NCBI GenBank assembly: GCA_963576735.1
Contig: OY755187.1
Span: 620,001-684,000, forward strand
From: Bedellia somnulentella
Lineage: Eukaryota > Arthropoda > Insecta > Lepidoptera > Bedelliidae
Length of the DNA stretch: 64,000 nt
Direction: 5' to 3'
The position numbers and the translations under genes are program-made. Positions 22,259 through 32,992 of the stretch are shown here, piece by piece (position 1 is the stretch's first letter; each line of letters opens with the position of its first letter). Under the pieces are notes generated by a model. The model worked only from the letters and a program-made list of their open reading frames with translations, did no database searches and was not told where the DNA came from.

Positions 22259-22904
22259 TTATTTAAATCGGTAAATAATGGTAATACAAAATCTAAAAAT
22301 TCCAAAAATAATAATTAAGTAGATCTTAAGGAGCTTCTGTAATATATGTTCTGCAGCTAAAAGATGATCATTGTTAGATATTTGGTCTTTAAAAAATAGT
22401 TTAAGAGCAGAGAGTTGTTCCAATATTCTCTTCACTGCTGCATGTACTGGTAACCAGCGTGTTTGAGAGGGGTGAAGTATTTTATGTACTTTTAAGTCGC
22501 AAAATATTTGAAAGTTTTTAAACTCTGCCACTCTTTTTGGGGCTAGAAGAAAAGTAGTTGTAAATGTCTCTTACAAGATCCTCTATAAAACGTAGCAATT
22601 TGGTACAAGCATAGGACGCGCAAAGGTGAAACGAATGGCAGGCGCATTTTAGTATAAACAGAATTATTACGTCCTATCATTACGTTTGCCCCGTCAGATG
22701 CAAAACCTATTAGATTATCTTTATATGGAATATTATTGCTTCTAAAAAACTTACAATGTGCTCAAATAAGGTTGCCGCATTAGCTTCTTCTAATGGAATA
22801 AGAGCTAAAAAACAATCTTTAATACGATTCATTTTCGCATATCTCACAACTAAGCACAAGTCAATAATGAGCGAAAACTTAGTTTGCCCTAGATCTTCAC
22901 ACAA
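22259..22904 (-). pseudogene. hAT transposase, middle fragments
   Basis: Two minus-strand frames: 22904-22710 (FSLIIDLCLVVRYAKMNRIKD, like the conserved block of ZBED-type hAT proteins just after the first Asp region) and 22531-22259 (KVHKILHPSQTRWLPVHAAV, the conserved TRW segment). Between and after them there are stops and shifts. Confidence 0.65.
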
Positions 22905-23279
22905 ATTTATTGAAACTTTCTTTACCTATTATATGATCAATTATGTCGTGAGTTTTGGTTGAAGAGCATTTTATGTCTTTTGCTATTTTTGAATCAGGAC
23001 AAACGGCTTGCATCAACCGCGGTAGGTGCTCCATAATAGTGAATGGTAAAGTGTTCAGCAACAAACGAAGCTAATCTTATTTCACCCGAAATTAAAAGTA
23101 AATAATTAAAATTACGTAGGTATATCTAGTACGTCTAGTAGCGATTAGGGTATAAAAAATTATATCCACTGCTTCTATAAACAGACAAGTGGAAAACAAA
23201 ATAACATAACAATGTAAATAGTAAAATAAATAACTAAAAAAATTAGGTAAGTAATTTGATTTATGACGTTTAAAAATAG

Positions 23280-23776
23280 AACTACGGGCTAGATCTCATT
23301 CAAACCAATTTTCGTTAGTAGTTTGTATAGTAATACAATACACATCATATATTTTTTTCAGTTTTATCATGCCCATATTTTAGAAGTTACGGGGGGGGGA
23401 CACACATTTTACCACTTTGAAAAAGTCTCTCGCGCAAACTGTTCAGTTTTGAAAAAAATGATATAAGAAACCTCAACATCATGTTCAAATACCTTTTGAT
23501 AGATACCCCACACGTATAGGTTTGATGAAAAAAAAAATTTGAGTTTCAGTTCTATGTGTGGGGAACCCTAAAAATTTTGGTTTGTTTTTCAGATTTTATT
23601 TTAAATCTTAATGCGGTTTACAGTATTTATATCTACGCACCAATTTTCTATAATGTAGTTCTTATAGTTTCGGAATAAACTGGCTGTGACATACGGACGG
23701 ACGGACGGACAGACGGACAGACATGACGAATCTATAAGGGTCCCGTTTTTGCCATTTGGCTACGGAACCCTAAAAA
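23280..23776 (-). repeat. Lepidopteran GGGTTCCG/CGGAACCC element
   Basis: Contains TTAGAAGTTACGGGGGGG, CTCTCGCGCAAACTGTTCAG, GATACCCCACACGTATAGG, a GGACGGACAGACGGACAGAC array (23696-23725) and the terminal TGGCTACGGAACCCTAAAAA. I recognise these blocks as one common dispersed element of moths and butterflies. It splits the hAT transposase region. Confidence 0.8.
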
Positions 23777-24084
23777 TTACCTTGCTTAACCAGTATATCA
23801 GATTTTTGAGTATTGGTCACAGTAAATGATGATATCTTCGGTTGTGATTTTATATTTTTTGATGATACTGAGTGTGCTTGTGAAGAACTATGTTTCTTTA
23901 TAGCGTCTTTTCCTGATGTGATGTTGATATCTTTATTACAACTCTTACAATAGGCATAGCTTTCGCCTTTACGACTATCTTGCAGCCAACCTGGAAATTC
24001 TTTTTCCCATTCTTTTCTATAATATTGTAGATATTTTTTTCTTCTTACACTCGCACTTGTGCTTGGCTCCTCGTCAGACGACAT
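23770..24084 (-). pseudogene. hAT transposase N-terminus with BED zinc finger
   Basis: Starts MSSDEEPSTSASVRRKK, then W-KEFPGWLQ, AYCKSCNKDINIT and KKHSSSQAH: the C-x2-C...H-x-H arrangement of BED fingers in ZBED-like hAT transposases. ATG at 24084. The frame ends where the repeat at 23280-23776 begins. Confidence 0.8.
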
Positions 24085-24487
24085 TTTAACTTAATTATCT
24101 GATTTTGTAGAAAATCTTTCGGTTAGGTTCTCACTCTTCAAGGTTAAGAAATTTAATGAAAAAATAAAACCGAATTACCGTTTATATATACTAGACAGGT
24201 AAATTCCCGAGCGGGAAGCCCCTTATAACATCGAATTGTACGACACAAGGGTGTCAAGGATATTCCCCAATATATATGAACTACATTCTGCACTAGGTCC
24301 ATACTATTGAGGGATTCCCCGTAACATTCTTAATGAAAAGGGTTGCCAACTTAAAAGTGTAAAATCGGTAGAAAAATCGGGAGAATTTCCATGTGTACTG
24401 TGAAATCGTAGAAAAATCGTTATATTTCGGTAGAACAGAGCCCATATCGGTAGAAATACCGAAAAATCGGTAGGTTCGAGACCACTG

Positions 24488-25892
24488 GGCCTCTGTGCTC
24501 GATAATGCAACTGTTTATTGCTTTCTAGTTTCATGTGATACAACACACCCAGAAAATATAAAAGTCTATAGCATCGGAGGCCCAATCAGCATCAACAAAA
24601 CATGAATCCATAAAATTTTGTAGAACTTAAGTATTTGAGAACTCGTTTTGCATGTTTCCAATGTGTTTCATTATTACAGTTATTAAATTGGCTCAAATAA
24701 CTTATACAATAAGATATGTCTGGCCGGGTAAAAACTGATAAATACATTAAACTACCAATCAGCTGTTGATATAGATAGTTTGACATTTCATTTTTACTCT
24801 TTTCTAGTTTTAAATTAACTTCCATAGGAGTATCTATATTTTTACAATTTTCTTATTAAAATTTATTCAACAACTTTACAATTTTATTTTTCTCTATTTT
24901 TACATTCATACCTAAACATTTTCTCAGCTGTCCTAAATCTTTCAATTTAAATCTGGCATTCAAATGTTATTTCAGATTATAAAATTTGAAAAAATCATTA
25001 ACAAATAATGCAATATAGGTTTTATACTGTTTGACGATTTAACAAACAAACATGGCTCATACAAAGATTTTATATAATTCAACTGCTGTGAACAATCATC
25101 TACTTCTTTATACCATTGCCTTGCTGATTGTTTAAGACCATAAATTGCCCTATTTAATTTTTAAACTTTATTTTTATTATCTTCACATATGAGATTCTGT
25201 GGCAATTCCATATATACAATTTCTTCAAGACGTCCATTTAGGAAAGCTGTGGTGACATCTAAGTGGGTTATATTGAGATTTGAACGTACACTAATAGCAA
25301 ACAACAATTTCAAAGTTGAGTATTTCAAAACTGGTGAAACAGTCTCTTTATAGTCAATTCTTTCACGTTGTGTGAAACCCTAAGCAACCAGCCTTGCCCT
25401 ATACCTCACTGTGTTATCACTATTCAACTTTTTTCTAAAAACCCATTTACACTGAACCACTTTTCCTTCACTTAGTCTATCTACCACATCCCATGCTTCA
25501 TTGTCAATGAATGACTGCAACTCTTCCTTCATAGCACTGCACCTTTCTTCTTTTTCTGGACCACTCATCACTTCTTCACAAGTAAGACTGTCATCATGCA
25601 TATCCATACTTTCTGTAACACATACATTACTGTACCCATACTTAACTGGTGGCCTTCTTTCAAGTTGAATCGTTCCTTCTGAGCTAGATCTTTCAGCTTC
25701 AAATGTGTCCTCATTTGACTGACTGTCACAGAATTGAACCATAGAAGGGCTTCCAAGTACTCTGATATGCTCAAGATTTTGTTTTCTTCCACTCCATAGC
25801 TCATAAAGAGTCTCCTGAAGACCAGAGGCTAATGTTCTGTTTCGCAAATATACTGCAGTGTTGACTGCCTCTGCCCAGAATTTCTTTTCCAT
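24488..25892 (-). pseudogene. Copia reverse transcriptase and start of RNase H
   Basis: Covers KKFWAEAVNTAVYLRNR (end of integrase region), then the RT: WDVVDRLSEGKVVQCKWVFR, a TAG stop in LVA*GFTQ near 25380, LDVTTAFLNGRLEE, the palm box, and LIGSLMYLSVFTRPDISYCI. The palm box at about 24994-25005 reads FVND where Copia RTs have YVDD, so one metal-binding Asp is lost. Multiple shifts and stops. Confidence 0.85.
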
Positions 25893-26700
25893 ATTAGCAT
25901 CAAATGGAAGACATCTAGCCCTTTCTACAACGGTCCTATTAAGCCTCTCACATAAAACCGTTTTGCTCTGGTGTGTGAGGATTCGTTTTTTGATGCACTA
26001 TTTCTTCTTTATTCAAAAAACTTTCAAATTCTGTGGAACAAAACTCCCCACCGTTGTCTGTTCTTAATATCTTAATGCTCTTTTCTGTTTGTTTTTCAAC
26101 TAGAGCTTTGTAAATTTTAAAATATTTCAGAGCTTCATTTTCCGCTTTGAGAAAATATACAAAGGCCATTCTGCTGTAGTCGTCTACGAAAAGGAGAAAA
26201 TACCTTGACTTTCTTTCTGAAATAGTCTCTATTGGGCCGCAAACATCCGCATGCACCACCTTTAACACACTTTCACATCTGGAACCTCTGTGTGTAAATG
26301 GCAATCTCGTTAACTTCCCTTCACAACACGTGACACACTGGGACTTGTCAATTTCAGCCTTTTCTGGGAAAGACACCCCCTCCACAGCGCCATTTTTCAT
26401 ATTGTTCAGATCCTTACTGTTAATATGGCCTAACCGTCTATGGCATAACAAACTTGTTGCTGATTCTGCTTTACATGCCAACAGACAATCCTGTTTTGTG
26501 TTTAATCTGTATACTCCATTCACGACACCGACTTTTGCAACAACAACTTTGTTGTGATTCAAAATTTTGCAAATATCTCCTTTGAAAATAACTTGATTTC
26601 CATTTCTTATAAGTTCAGTCACTGATAAAAGATTAGTCGTGAGGTTAGGAATGCACAAGACGTTTTTAACAGTAAAATTGTACTCTGAACCGTCCACCAC
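25893..26700 (-). pseudogene. Copia integrase
   Basis: HHCC finger (CHRRLGHIN ... CVTCCEGK), then HADVCGPIET (first Asp), LRTDNGGEFCS (second Asp) and HTPEQNG. A frameshift right after PEQNG (about 25948) moves the ERLNRT segment with the catalytic Glu into another frame. Upstream it carries the linker NVLCIPNLTTNLLSV typical of Copia protease-integrase junctions. Confidence 0.9.
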
Positions 26701-26705
26701 CGGAG

Positions 26706-27310
26706 TTATCTGTGTATTTCCGGAGCATAATACCGGTACTGTGTCGTTTTATTAGCTACAACAATGCTTTTCATAGCTTGGTTATACGATACATCTTGTA
26801 AACAATTTACATTTGTAACCATATGCGCACTGGCACCTGAGTCAATGTACCAATCTGTGCTTTTGTAGCTTGAGTTCATGAAGAAAACGCTGAACACTGC
26901 ACTTTCTTTCTCTTTATTGTATTTGCTCTGGTTTTTGTAGTGGCCGTTTTGTTTACATCGGTAACAACGAATTTGTTTGACAGATTTCGAAGATGGCACC
27001 ACCGACTTTGACGTTTCTGTAGTGCTGCTATATTTCTTATTGCGCTGCTGCCAACCTCTGGATAAAAATGCACTGTCATTTCCACTACTACCCACTTCAG
27101 AACTCATATCCAATAATTTCGACTTAATGACATCGGTACTTATGGCTATGCCCGCATGTTCAACTGCCATTATCAGTGGGGCAAACTTTTCAGGTAATCC
27201 TGCCAATAATAAGCCCCCAACCCACTCGTCAGTAATCTTAAACCCTGTGCTTCCCAACTTTTGTGCGGTGTCCACAATCTGGGTTACGTAACTCGTCATT
27301 GGTGCGCTAT
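26706..27310 (-). pseudogene. Copia gag C-terminal half and protease
   Basis: MTSYVTQIVDTAQKLG starts the retained gag block, followed by GGLLLAGLPEKFAPLIMAVE, and a zinc knuckle CYRCKQNGHYKNQSK whose last Cys is Ser. The protease active site is DSGASAHM. Upstream it joins gag at 34258 across the Gypsy insertion. Confidence 0.9.
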
Positions 27311-27314
27311 CTTC

Positions 27315-27824
27315 TGTAAGCTTCTTGGTAAAATTATGATGACTTTCATGTATTTAAACAAAGTGAAATAACAAAAACTATTGTTAATACAATTAGATTA
27401 TTGTAATGTAGGTACTTTACGACTATGATAATATTTTATAATGTTAGTAATTTAAGTTATTGATTTAGGAACAGAGTAATGTATTTGACTTCCTGTAAGC
27501 TTCTTGGTAAGATTATGATGATTTGCATGTATTGATCCAAAGTGAAATAACAAGAACTAATGTTATTAGGATTAAATTTGTGTAATGTAGGTTGTTTACG
27601 ACTATAAACATATTGTATAATGTTAGTGATTTAAGTTATTGATTTAGATAACAGAGTAATGTATTTGACTTCCTTTGTTTGGAATTGATATAAAAGGGCG
27701 ACCATTTTCTAGTATGGAATCATTGTTTATTGAGAAATTGACTTGTAAACACGTTCAGTTGGAATAAAAACAAATAGCATCGAAACTTTCGTGGTTGGTT
27801 GGAAATTTCTCTAAGTTTATAACA
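27315..27824 (+). repeat. Gypsy 5' LTR
   Basis: 510 bp. U3 contains a tandem duplication of about 179 bp (27314-27492 and 27493-27672). Downstream come a TATA-like TATAAAAGGG (27690-27699) and an AATAAA signal near 27764. TG...CA ends. Confidence 0.9.
27687..27703 (+). promoter_or_regulatory. Core promoter (TATA box) in the Gypsy 5' LTR
   Basis: GATATAAAAGGGCGACC sits between the duplicated U3 block and the AATAAA signal, the expected place for the LTR promoter. The same sequence is in the 3' LTR. Confidence 0.65.
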
Positions 27825-27880
27825 GTTCAGAAGTGGTCAGAAATCAAGAATATCACTAAATATTCACGCGCCTACAAAGT

Positions 27881-30800
27881 GTGACTACCTATTTTCTTCT
27901 TGGAAGACTTTCAAAAATGTCAAAAGATCAGCAGCAGCAGCAGCAGCCTAGTACCAGTGAAGGTGGTGATGGTGCACTGGAAAGATCACAGCTCACCTCA
28001 GTGGTAGACAGGTGCGAGCGTTCGCCATACTCTCGAAGGTTGGGTCATAAAGAACATGGCAAACGGCGACGTAGGAGCCGTTCCAGATCACGTTTCTCGC
28101 GCTTATCACGTGCGCGGTCGCGTTCTGAAGAATCCAGAGATTGTGCAAAACGGCGCCGGAGGACACACACGTCGAGAAGTTCGCGGAGCAACAGATCAAG
28201 GAGTGTTGGGAGTAGCAGAGAGAGGGGGCAACGTCGCAACACGTCCAAGAGAAAGCAACGTAGGTCGCCGCGGAGTCGACAGCGAGAAGGTTCGGGGAGT
28301 CAGCGGCGCAGGACTTCGAGGAGTCAGCGGCGCAGGACTTCGAGGAGTCAGCGGCGCAGGACTTCGAGGAGTCAGCGGCGCAGGACTTCGAGGAGTCAGC
28401 GGCGCAGGACTTCGAGGAGTCAGCGGCGCAGGACTTCGAGGAGTCAGCGGCGCAGGACTTCGAGGAGTCAGCGGCGCAGGACTTCGAGGAGTCAGCGGCG
28501 CAGGACTTCGAGGAGTCAGCGGCGCAGGACTTCGAAGAGTCAGCGGCGCAGCTCATCGAAAAGAGAGGGGCGACGGCTTACCGTAAGTGTTTCTTCTAAC
28601 GAATCTTTACCTCGCAACAGTCAACCGACCAAATTTGGTAATGATATAGGTATATCCAATGTTTCTTTACATGACGTAATGCAGTTATTAAAATTGTTGC
28701 CTGCTCCTACCTCGCAGAATCAGAATCATTTTGCAATGAATACAAACGCGGTCCCAGAGTTCGATCCCGCGAATAAAGAACAAACTATAATTGCATGGCT
28801 CAACAAAGTTGAGGAGTGTTCTTTGTTATACAAATGGTCAGAAACTCAGTTAATCCATTACGCGTTGCCAAAGCTAGTCGGGGTAGCTAAAATTTGGTTC
28901 CAGGGTTTGCCATCGCTAAATTTTACGTGGGCAGAATGGAAGGACAAACTAACCAAAACATTCCCAACAGTACAAAACTATGCTCAGTCGTTACACGAAA
29001 TGTTAGATCGAAAAGTAAGGTTTAATGAATCATTAGAAGAATATTACTATCACAAAATAAATTTATTAAATCGGTGCGACATAACGGGAAAAAGAGCTGT
29101 AGATTGTATTATTTATGGGCTAGAAGATAAGGGAATGCGCTTGGGGGCTCAGGCTGCGAATCATTCCCAGCCTGAGGATTTGTTGATGTATTTCAAAACA
29201 ATAAAAATTGAGGATACAAAAGAAAAGCGCATGTCAATATTTAAAAAACGAACGGACGGTCAGAATAGTACCAACAACAACGTGACGAGACCGGCCTCAT
29301 TGAAATGTTTTAATTGTGATGAGTTAGGGCACCCGAGCTTTAAATGTAACAAACCATTGGTAACATGTAATATATGCAAACGATTGGGGCACCAAAGTAT
29401 AAATTGTAGACGGTTAAATAAAGTCAAAAACAATGACATTAACCAAAAAGAGTCTGGTACATCTGTGTCCGAGGTAAAATTAGCTGGTCAGTTAGATAAG
29501 AAATATGTTTTGCCTTTACTGGTCAATGGAAAATCAAAGACTTGCTACGTAGACCTTGGCAGTCAGTGTACTTTGATGAGAATTAGCGATTTTAATGAGT
29601 TAGGGGAGACGTTAGACAAAACAAGTAATATACCATCTCTGAAAGGTTTCGGTGAATCATACATAGAACCCCTGGGAAAAGCTTCTGTCGAATTGCAGGT
29701 TCAGGGGGTGATAGCTTCTGTAGAGGTACTCGTCGTACCTGATTGTTTACTAAAACATGCTGTACTGTTAGGTCATACGTTTACCGAACAATCTGGCATT
29801 GTTATCATTAAAACTGATGAGAACTTAATTTTACATAAATCACCACAGTCATTCCAAGGAGAAAAAGTGAAACTTTTTATTGATGCTGACTCTGAAATAA
29901 GCTCTATGGAGGCTCTCCCGGTGAACATTGATAACGATGCCAACTGTAAGGTTTACGTTCGAGAGTCTGTAAGATCGATTGGTCCCAAAAAAAGGTACTA
30001 CATCCTTCCGGGAACCTATGCTATTCATAATGGGAAAGGATGTGTCATGGCTATGAACTTGGGTAACGAATCTGTTAAGTTTAAGATAGGTCAATTATTG
30101 ACAAGAGCTCATGTTACTCAAGATAAGGATTTCCTGGAAGTCAAACAAGTAGAATACGCAAATGAGCAAGTATTTTCTGATAGCATTCAAAGCGGTACCG
30201 ATTTAAAGCCGGAGGATAAATCGAAACTAGAAAATTTACTGCTTAAATATAGAGATTGCTTCTCTTTTGGCTTAGCCGATTTAGGACTCACCAATTTATA
30301 TGAAATGACTATTTCCCTCAAAGACAACACCCCTGTGGTCTACAGACCATACAGATTAGCCTATTCAGAAAGAAATAAGGTGAGGGAAATGATTAAGGAG
30401 ATGTTAGATTGTGGAATCATTACAGAATCATCTTCACCCTACGCAAGCCCCGTCTTATTAGTAAAAAAAAAAACTGGCGAACAACGGCTATGTATCGACT
30501 ATAGGGCGTTGAATGCAAAAACAATCAAAGAGCACTATCCGATGCCGAGAATCGAGGATCAGATAGATCACCTTGGGGGTAATAAGTATTTCATTACCCT
30601 GGACTTAGCGTCCGGATATTACCAGATTGCAATCGCCCCATCCTCTCAAGATAAGACGGCCTTTGTTACTTTAGATGGCCAATACCAGTTCACGCGTATG
30701 CCATTTGGATTGGCGAATGCGCCGTCTGTTTTTCAAAAGACCATAAATAAAATGTTAAAAGAGGTTAAAAATAATGAAGCTTTTGCATTTATGGACGATA

Positions 30801-32992
30801 TTATTATCCCAGCCAATAATGTCGATGAGGGAATGGAGCGATTGGAAACTGTATTAAAACTCATAAGGCAAGCTGGCCTTACTCTTAAATTGTCGAAATG
30901 TCATTTTTTCTGCACCGAAATAGATTATCTTGGATTTGAAGTTTCGAAAGAAGGTGTAAGACCAGGCCAAAAGAAAACGGACGCAGTAGAGCATTTCAAA
31001 CGCCCCAATAATCAACATGAAGTAAGGCAATTCATAGGACTGGCAAGTTTTTTTCGCAGATTTGTCAAGGGATTTGCTATAATGGCCAATCCTTTGACGA
31101 AACTTTTGAGGAAGGATGCTAAGTGGGACTGGGGTGAGGAGCAGGAAAAAGCATTTGCTCTTCTGAAACTCGAACTAGTAAAAAGACCGGTGCTTGCACT
31201 CTATGACCCAAAAGCTAAAACACAAGTACACACAGACGCGTGTAAGACAGGTGTGGCTGGAATTTTATTGCAGGAAGATGAGAAAGGTAGACAGAGAGCT
31301 GTTGCTTATTATAGTAGGCAAACAACCCCAGAAGAACAAAAGTATCACTCATACGAGTTAGAAACTTTAGCAGTTATTGCATCATTGAATAGATTTCGTG
31401 TTTACGTTCTCGGTATAAAATTTACAATAGTCACAGATTGCAATGCCATCAGGGCCACCCTGTCCAAAAGAGATATCATACCACGTATTGGCAGATGGTG
31501 GTTACAGCTGCAAGAATACGACTGTGACATCGAATATCGGCCGGGCAACAAGATGAGCCACGTTGATGCCCTGAGTAGAAATGCTGTACCAATCACCGAT
31601 GAACCTGAGCCCTTATTTGATGTCCTAGTTGTAGAGACGGAGGATTGGTTGTCAACAATGCAAAATGTAGACGATGATATTCTGCATATAAAGCGTGTTC
31701 TAGAAGACCTTGATACACCAAAGATTGTAGATATCCATCAAAACTATAGATTGAAGAATGGAAAAGTTTACAGGGTAGTAGACAGTCAGTTAAAATGGGT
31801 AGTCCCGAAGGGGGTAAGATGGCAATTGCTAAAAAAGAATCATGACGAACTCGGGCATTTTGGAGTTGAAAAGACTTTGGATAAATTGAAGTCTCTCTAC
31901 TGGTTTTCTGGAATGAACAAGTTCGTCAAAAAGCACGTTGCATCTTGCCTGGAATGTTCTTACTACAAAACACCTACAGGCAAAAGACAAGGTTTACTTC
32001 ATCCAATCCCAAAAATCGAAGAACCATTTCACACAATACATGTTGATCATTTGGGACCATTCGTTAAAAGTAAATCGAAAAATATCTATCTCTTTGTAAT
32101 AATTGACGCTTACACAAAATACATAACTCTTTACGCGGTGAAGAATACCAAAACAAAATCCACAGTAAAAGTTCTGAATCACTATTTCAGTTTGTTTGGG
32201 ATTCCTTCCAGGTTAATTAGTGACCGTGGTACATCTTTTACAAGCAAAGGCTTCAAAGAATTCGTGCAAAAACTGGGGATACGGCACGTTCTAAATGCAG
32301 TCGCGACACCGCGAGCCAACGGTCAAGTGGAGAGATATAATCGAACAATTTTGGCTTCGCTGGCGGTTAAAAATCATAACTGCAAAGATAATGAATGGGA
32401 TAAACATTTGGAAGAAATACAGTTGGGGCTAAATACCACAATCAATAAGGCCTTGGGTAAGAGCCCCGCGGAAGTACTTTTCGGTTTAAGGCTCAGGACA
32501 AAAGGGGATAGCATAGTAGCGTCATTATTAGACAATAGACAGACAGACAGTGATACTCAATCGTTAACTGAAATCAGGAATGAAGTGAGTGCGAAAATGT
32601 TAGACGAGCAGAACAAACAAAAAGAAAGATTTGATAAGCGTAGAAAACCTGCTAGGGATTATAATGTTGGCGATCTAGTACGGGTAGAACGTGATATTTG
32701 TAGTAATAATGGAAAATCTAAAAAACTGCTTCCAAAGTTACAAGGTCCGTATAGAATAATTAAAGTGCTAACTAACGATCGATATGTAATTGAAGATACT
32801 CCACTAACAAGAAAACAAAATAAAAGATATGAGGCTGTTGTTTCAGTGGATAAAATACATCCATGGCTAGCGTTTACCCAGGAATACCTAAATGATTCTG
32901 ATGATGATGATGATGGAGTTTCAGTAGGAAATTATGATACTGTTAATAATAATGATGATTATGAAATTGGATCTGACAGTATGGAAGTATGA
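27881..32992 (+). CDS. Gypsy Gag-Pol polyprotein with SR-repeat head
   Basis: Single open frame of 1,703 codons; ATG at 27917 (MSKDQQQQQQ) has a better context (AAAATG) than that at 27881. Order: Gln tract, Arg/Ser-rich region (residues about 45-230) with ten SQRRRTSR-type repeats, gag core (about 265-420), two zinc knuckles (CFNCDELGHPSFKC and CNICKRLGHQSINC, about 475-510), and protease with VDLGSQ (about 556). RT has LDLASGYYQI and FMDD at about 969; RNase H starts VHTDA at about 1116. Integrase has H-H-C-C (about 1319-1360), then Asp about 1387, Asp about 1446 (ISDRGTSF) and Glu about 1482 (GQVERYNR). The C-terminus is acidic (Asp-rich). gag and pol are fused without a frameshift. No env. 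Confidence 0.95.
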   Translation: MTTYFLLGRLSKMSKDQQQQQQPSTSEGGDGALERSQLTSVVDRCERSPYSRRLGHKEHGKRRRRSRSRSRFSRLSRARSRSEESRDCAKRRRRTHTSRSSRSNRSRSVGSSRERGQRRNTSKRKQRRSPRSRQREGSGSQRRRTSRSQRRRTSRSQRRRTSRSQRRRTSRSQRRRTSRSQRRRTSRSQRRRTSRSQRRRTSRSQRRRTSRSQRRRTSKSQRRSSSKREGRRLTVSVSSNESLPRNSQPTKFGNDIGISNVSLHDVMQLLKLLPAPTSQNQNHFAMNTNAVPEFDPANKEQTIIAWLNKVEECSLLYKWSETQLIHYALPKLVGVAKIWFQGLPSLNFTWAEWKDKLTKTFPTVQNYAQSLHEMLDRKVRFNESLEEYYYHKINLLNRCDITGKRAVDCIIYGLEDKGMRLGAQAANHSQPEDLLMYFKTIKIEDTKEKRMSIFKKRTDGQNSTNNNVTRPASLKCFNCDELGHPSFKCNKPLVTCNICKRLGHQSINCRRLNKVKNNDINQKESGTSVSEVKLAGQLDKKYVLPLLVNGKSKTCYVDLGSQCTLMRISDFNELGETLDKTSNIPSLKGFGESYIEPLGKASVELQVQGVIASVEVLVVPDCLLKHAVLLGHTFTEQSGIVIIKTDENLILHKSPQSFQGEKVKLFIDADSEISSMEALPVNIDNDANCKVYVRESVRSIGPKKRYYILPGTYAIHNGKGCVMAMNLGNESVKFKIGQLLTRAHVTQDKDFLEVKQVEYANEQVFSDSIQSGTDLKPEDKSKLENLLLKYRDCFSFGLADLGLTNLYEMTISLKDNTPVVYRPYRLAYSERNKVREMIKEMLDCGIITESSSPYASPVLLVKKKTGEQRLCIDYRALNAKTIKEHYPMPRIEDQIDHLGGNKYFITLDLASGYYQIAIAPSSQDKTAFVTLDGQYQFTRMPFGLANAPSVFQKTINKMLKEVKNNEAFAFMDDIIIPANNVDEGMERLETVLKLIRQAGLTLKLSKCHFFCTEIDYLGFEVSKEGVRPGQKKTDAVEHFKRPNNQHEVRQFIGLASFFRRFVKGFAIMANPLTKLLRKDAKWDWGEEQEKAFALLKLELVKRPVLALYDPKAKTQVHTDACKTGVAGILLQEDEKGRQRAVAYYSRQTTPEEQKYHSYELETLAVIASLNRFRVYVLGIKFTIVTDCNAIRATLSKRDIIPRIGRWWLQLQEYDCDIEYRPGNKMSHVDALSRNAVPITDEPEPLFDVLVVETEDWLSTMQNVDDDILHIKRVLEDLDTPKIVDIHQNYRLKNGKVYRVVDSQLKWVVPKGVRWQLLKKNHDELGHFGVEKTLDKLKSLYWFSGMNKFVKKHVASCLECSYYKTPTGKRQGLLHPIPKIEEPFHTIHVDHLGPFVKSKSKNIYLFVIIDAYTKYITLYAVKNTKTKSTVKVLNHYFSLFGIPSRLISDRGTSFTSKGFKEFVQKLGIRHVLNAVATPRANGQVERYNRTILASLAVKNHNCKDNEWDKHLEEIQLGLNTTINKALGKSPAEVLFGLRLRTKGDSIVASLLDNRQTDSDTQSLTEIRNEVSAKMLDEQNKQKERFDKRRKPARDYNVGDLVRVERDICSNNGKSKKLLPKLQGPYRIIKVLTNDRYVIEDTPLTRKQNKRYEAVVSVDKIHPWLAFTQEYLNDSDDDDDGVSVGNYDTVNNNDDYEIGSDSMEV
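28298..28561 (+). repeat. 24-bp coding minisatellite (10 units plus 1 degenerate)
   Basis: Unit AGTCAGCGGCGCAGGACTTC plus GAGG repeats from 28298 with a 24-bp period. Ten copies are essentially perfect; an eleventh (28538-28561) is diverged. It keeps the frame and encodes the SQRRRTSR repeats. GC-rich against an AT-rich element. Confidence 0.95.

Larger units (their letters stand above)
20265..24487 (-). mobile_element. hAT DNA transposon (4,223 bp) in Copia RNase H
   Basis: Ends CAGTGGTCTCGAAC / GTTCGAGACCACTG are exact inverted repeats of the hAT CAGTGGT type. The 8-bp target GGCCTCTG is present at 20257-20264 and 24488-24495. Removing the element plus one target copy restores the Copia STEAEYIA motif in frame. 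The transposase on the minus strand is decayed. Confidence 0.95.

Noticed and set aside
23696..23732. Short CRISPR-like or satellite array (GGACGGACAGAC)
   Set aside because: It is the internal microsatellite of a common lepidopteran repeat; the genome is eukaryotic and no spacers exist.
28056..28586. Long overlapping frames on both strands in the SR-repeat region
   Set aside because: A 24-bp repeat keeps every frame without a stop open; these are shadows of the Gypsy gag frame.
27881..32992. Endogenous errantivirus with an envelope gene
   Set aside because: After the gag-pol stop there is only about 760 bp of non-coding sequence before the 3' LTR; no env frame is present.
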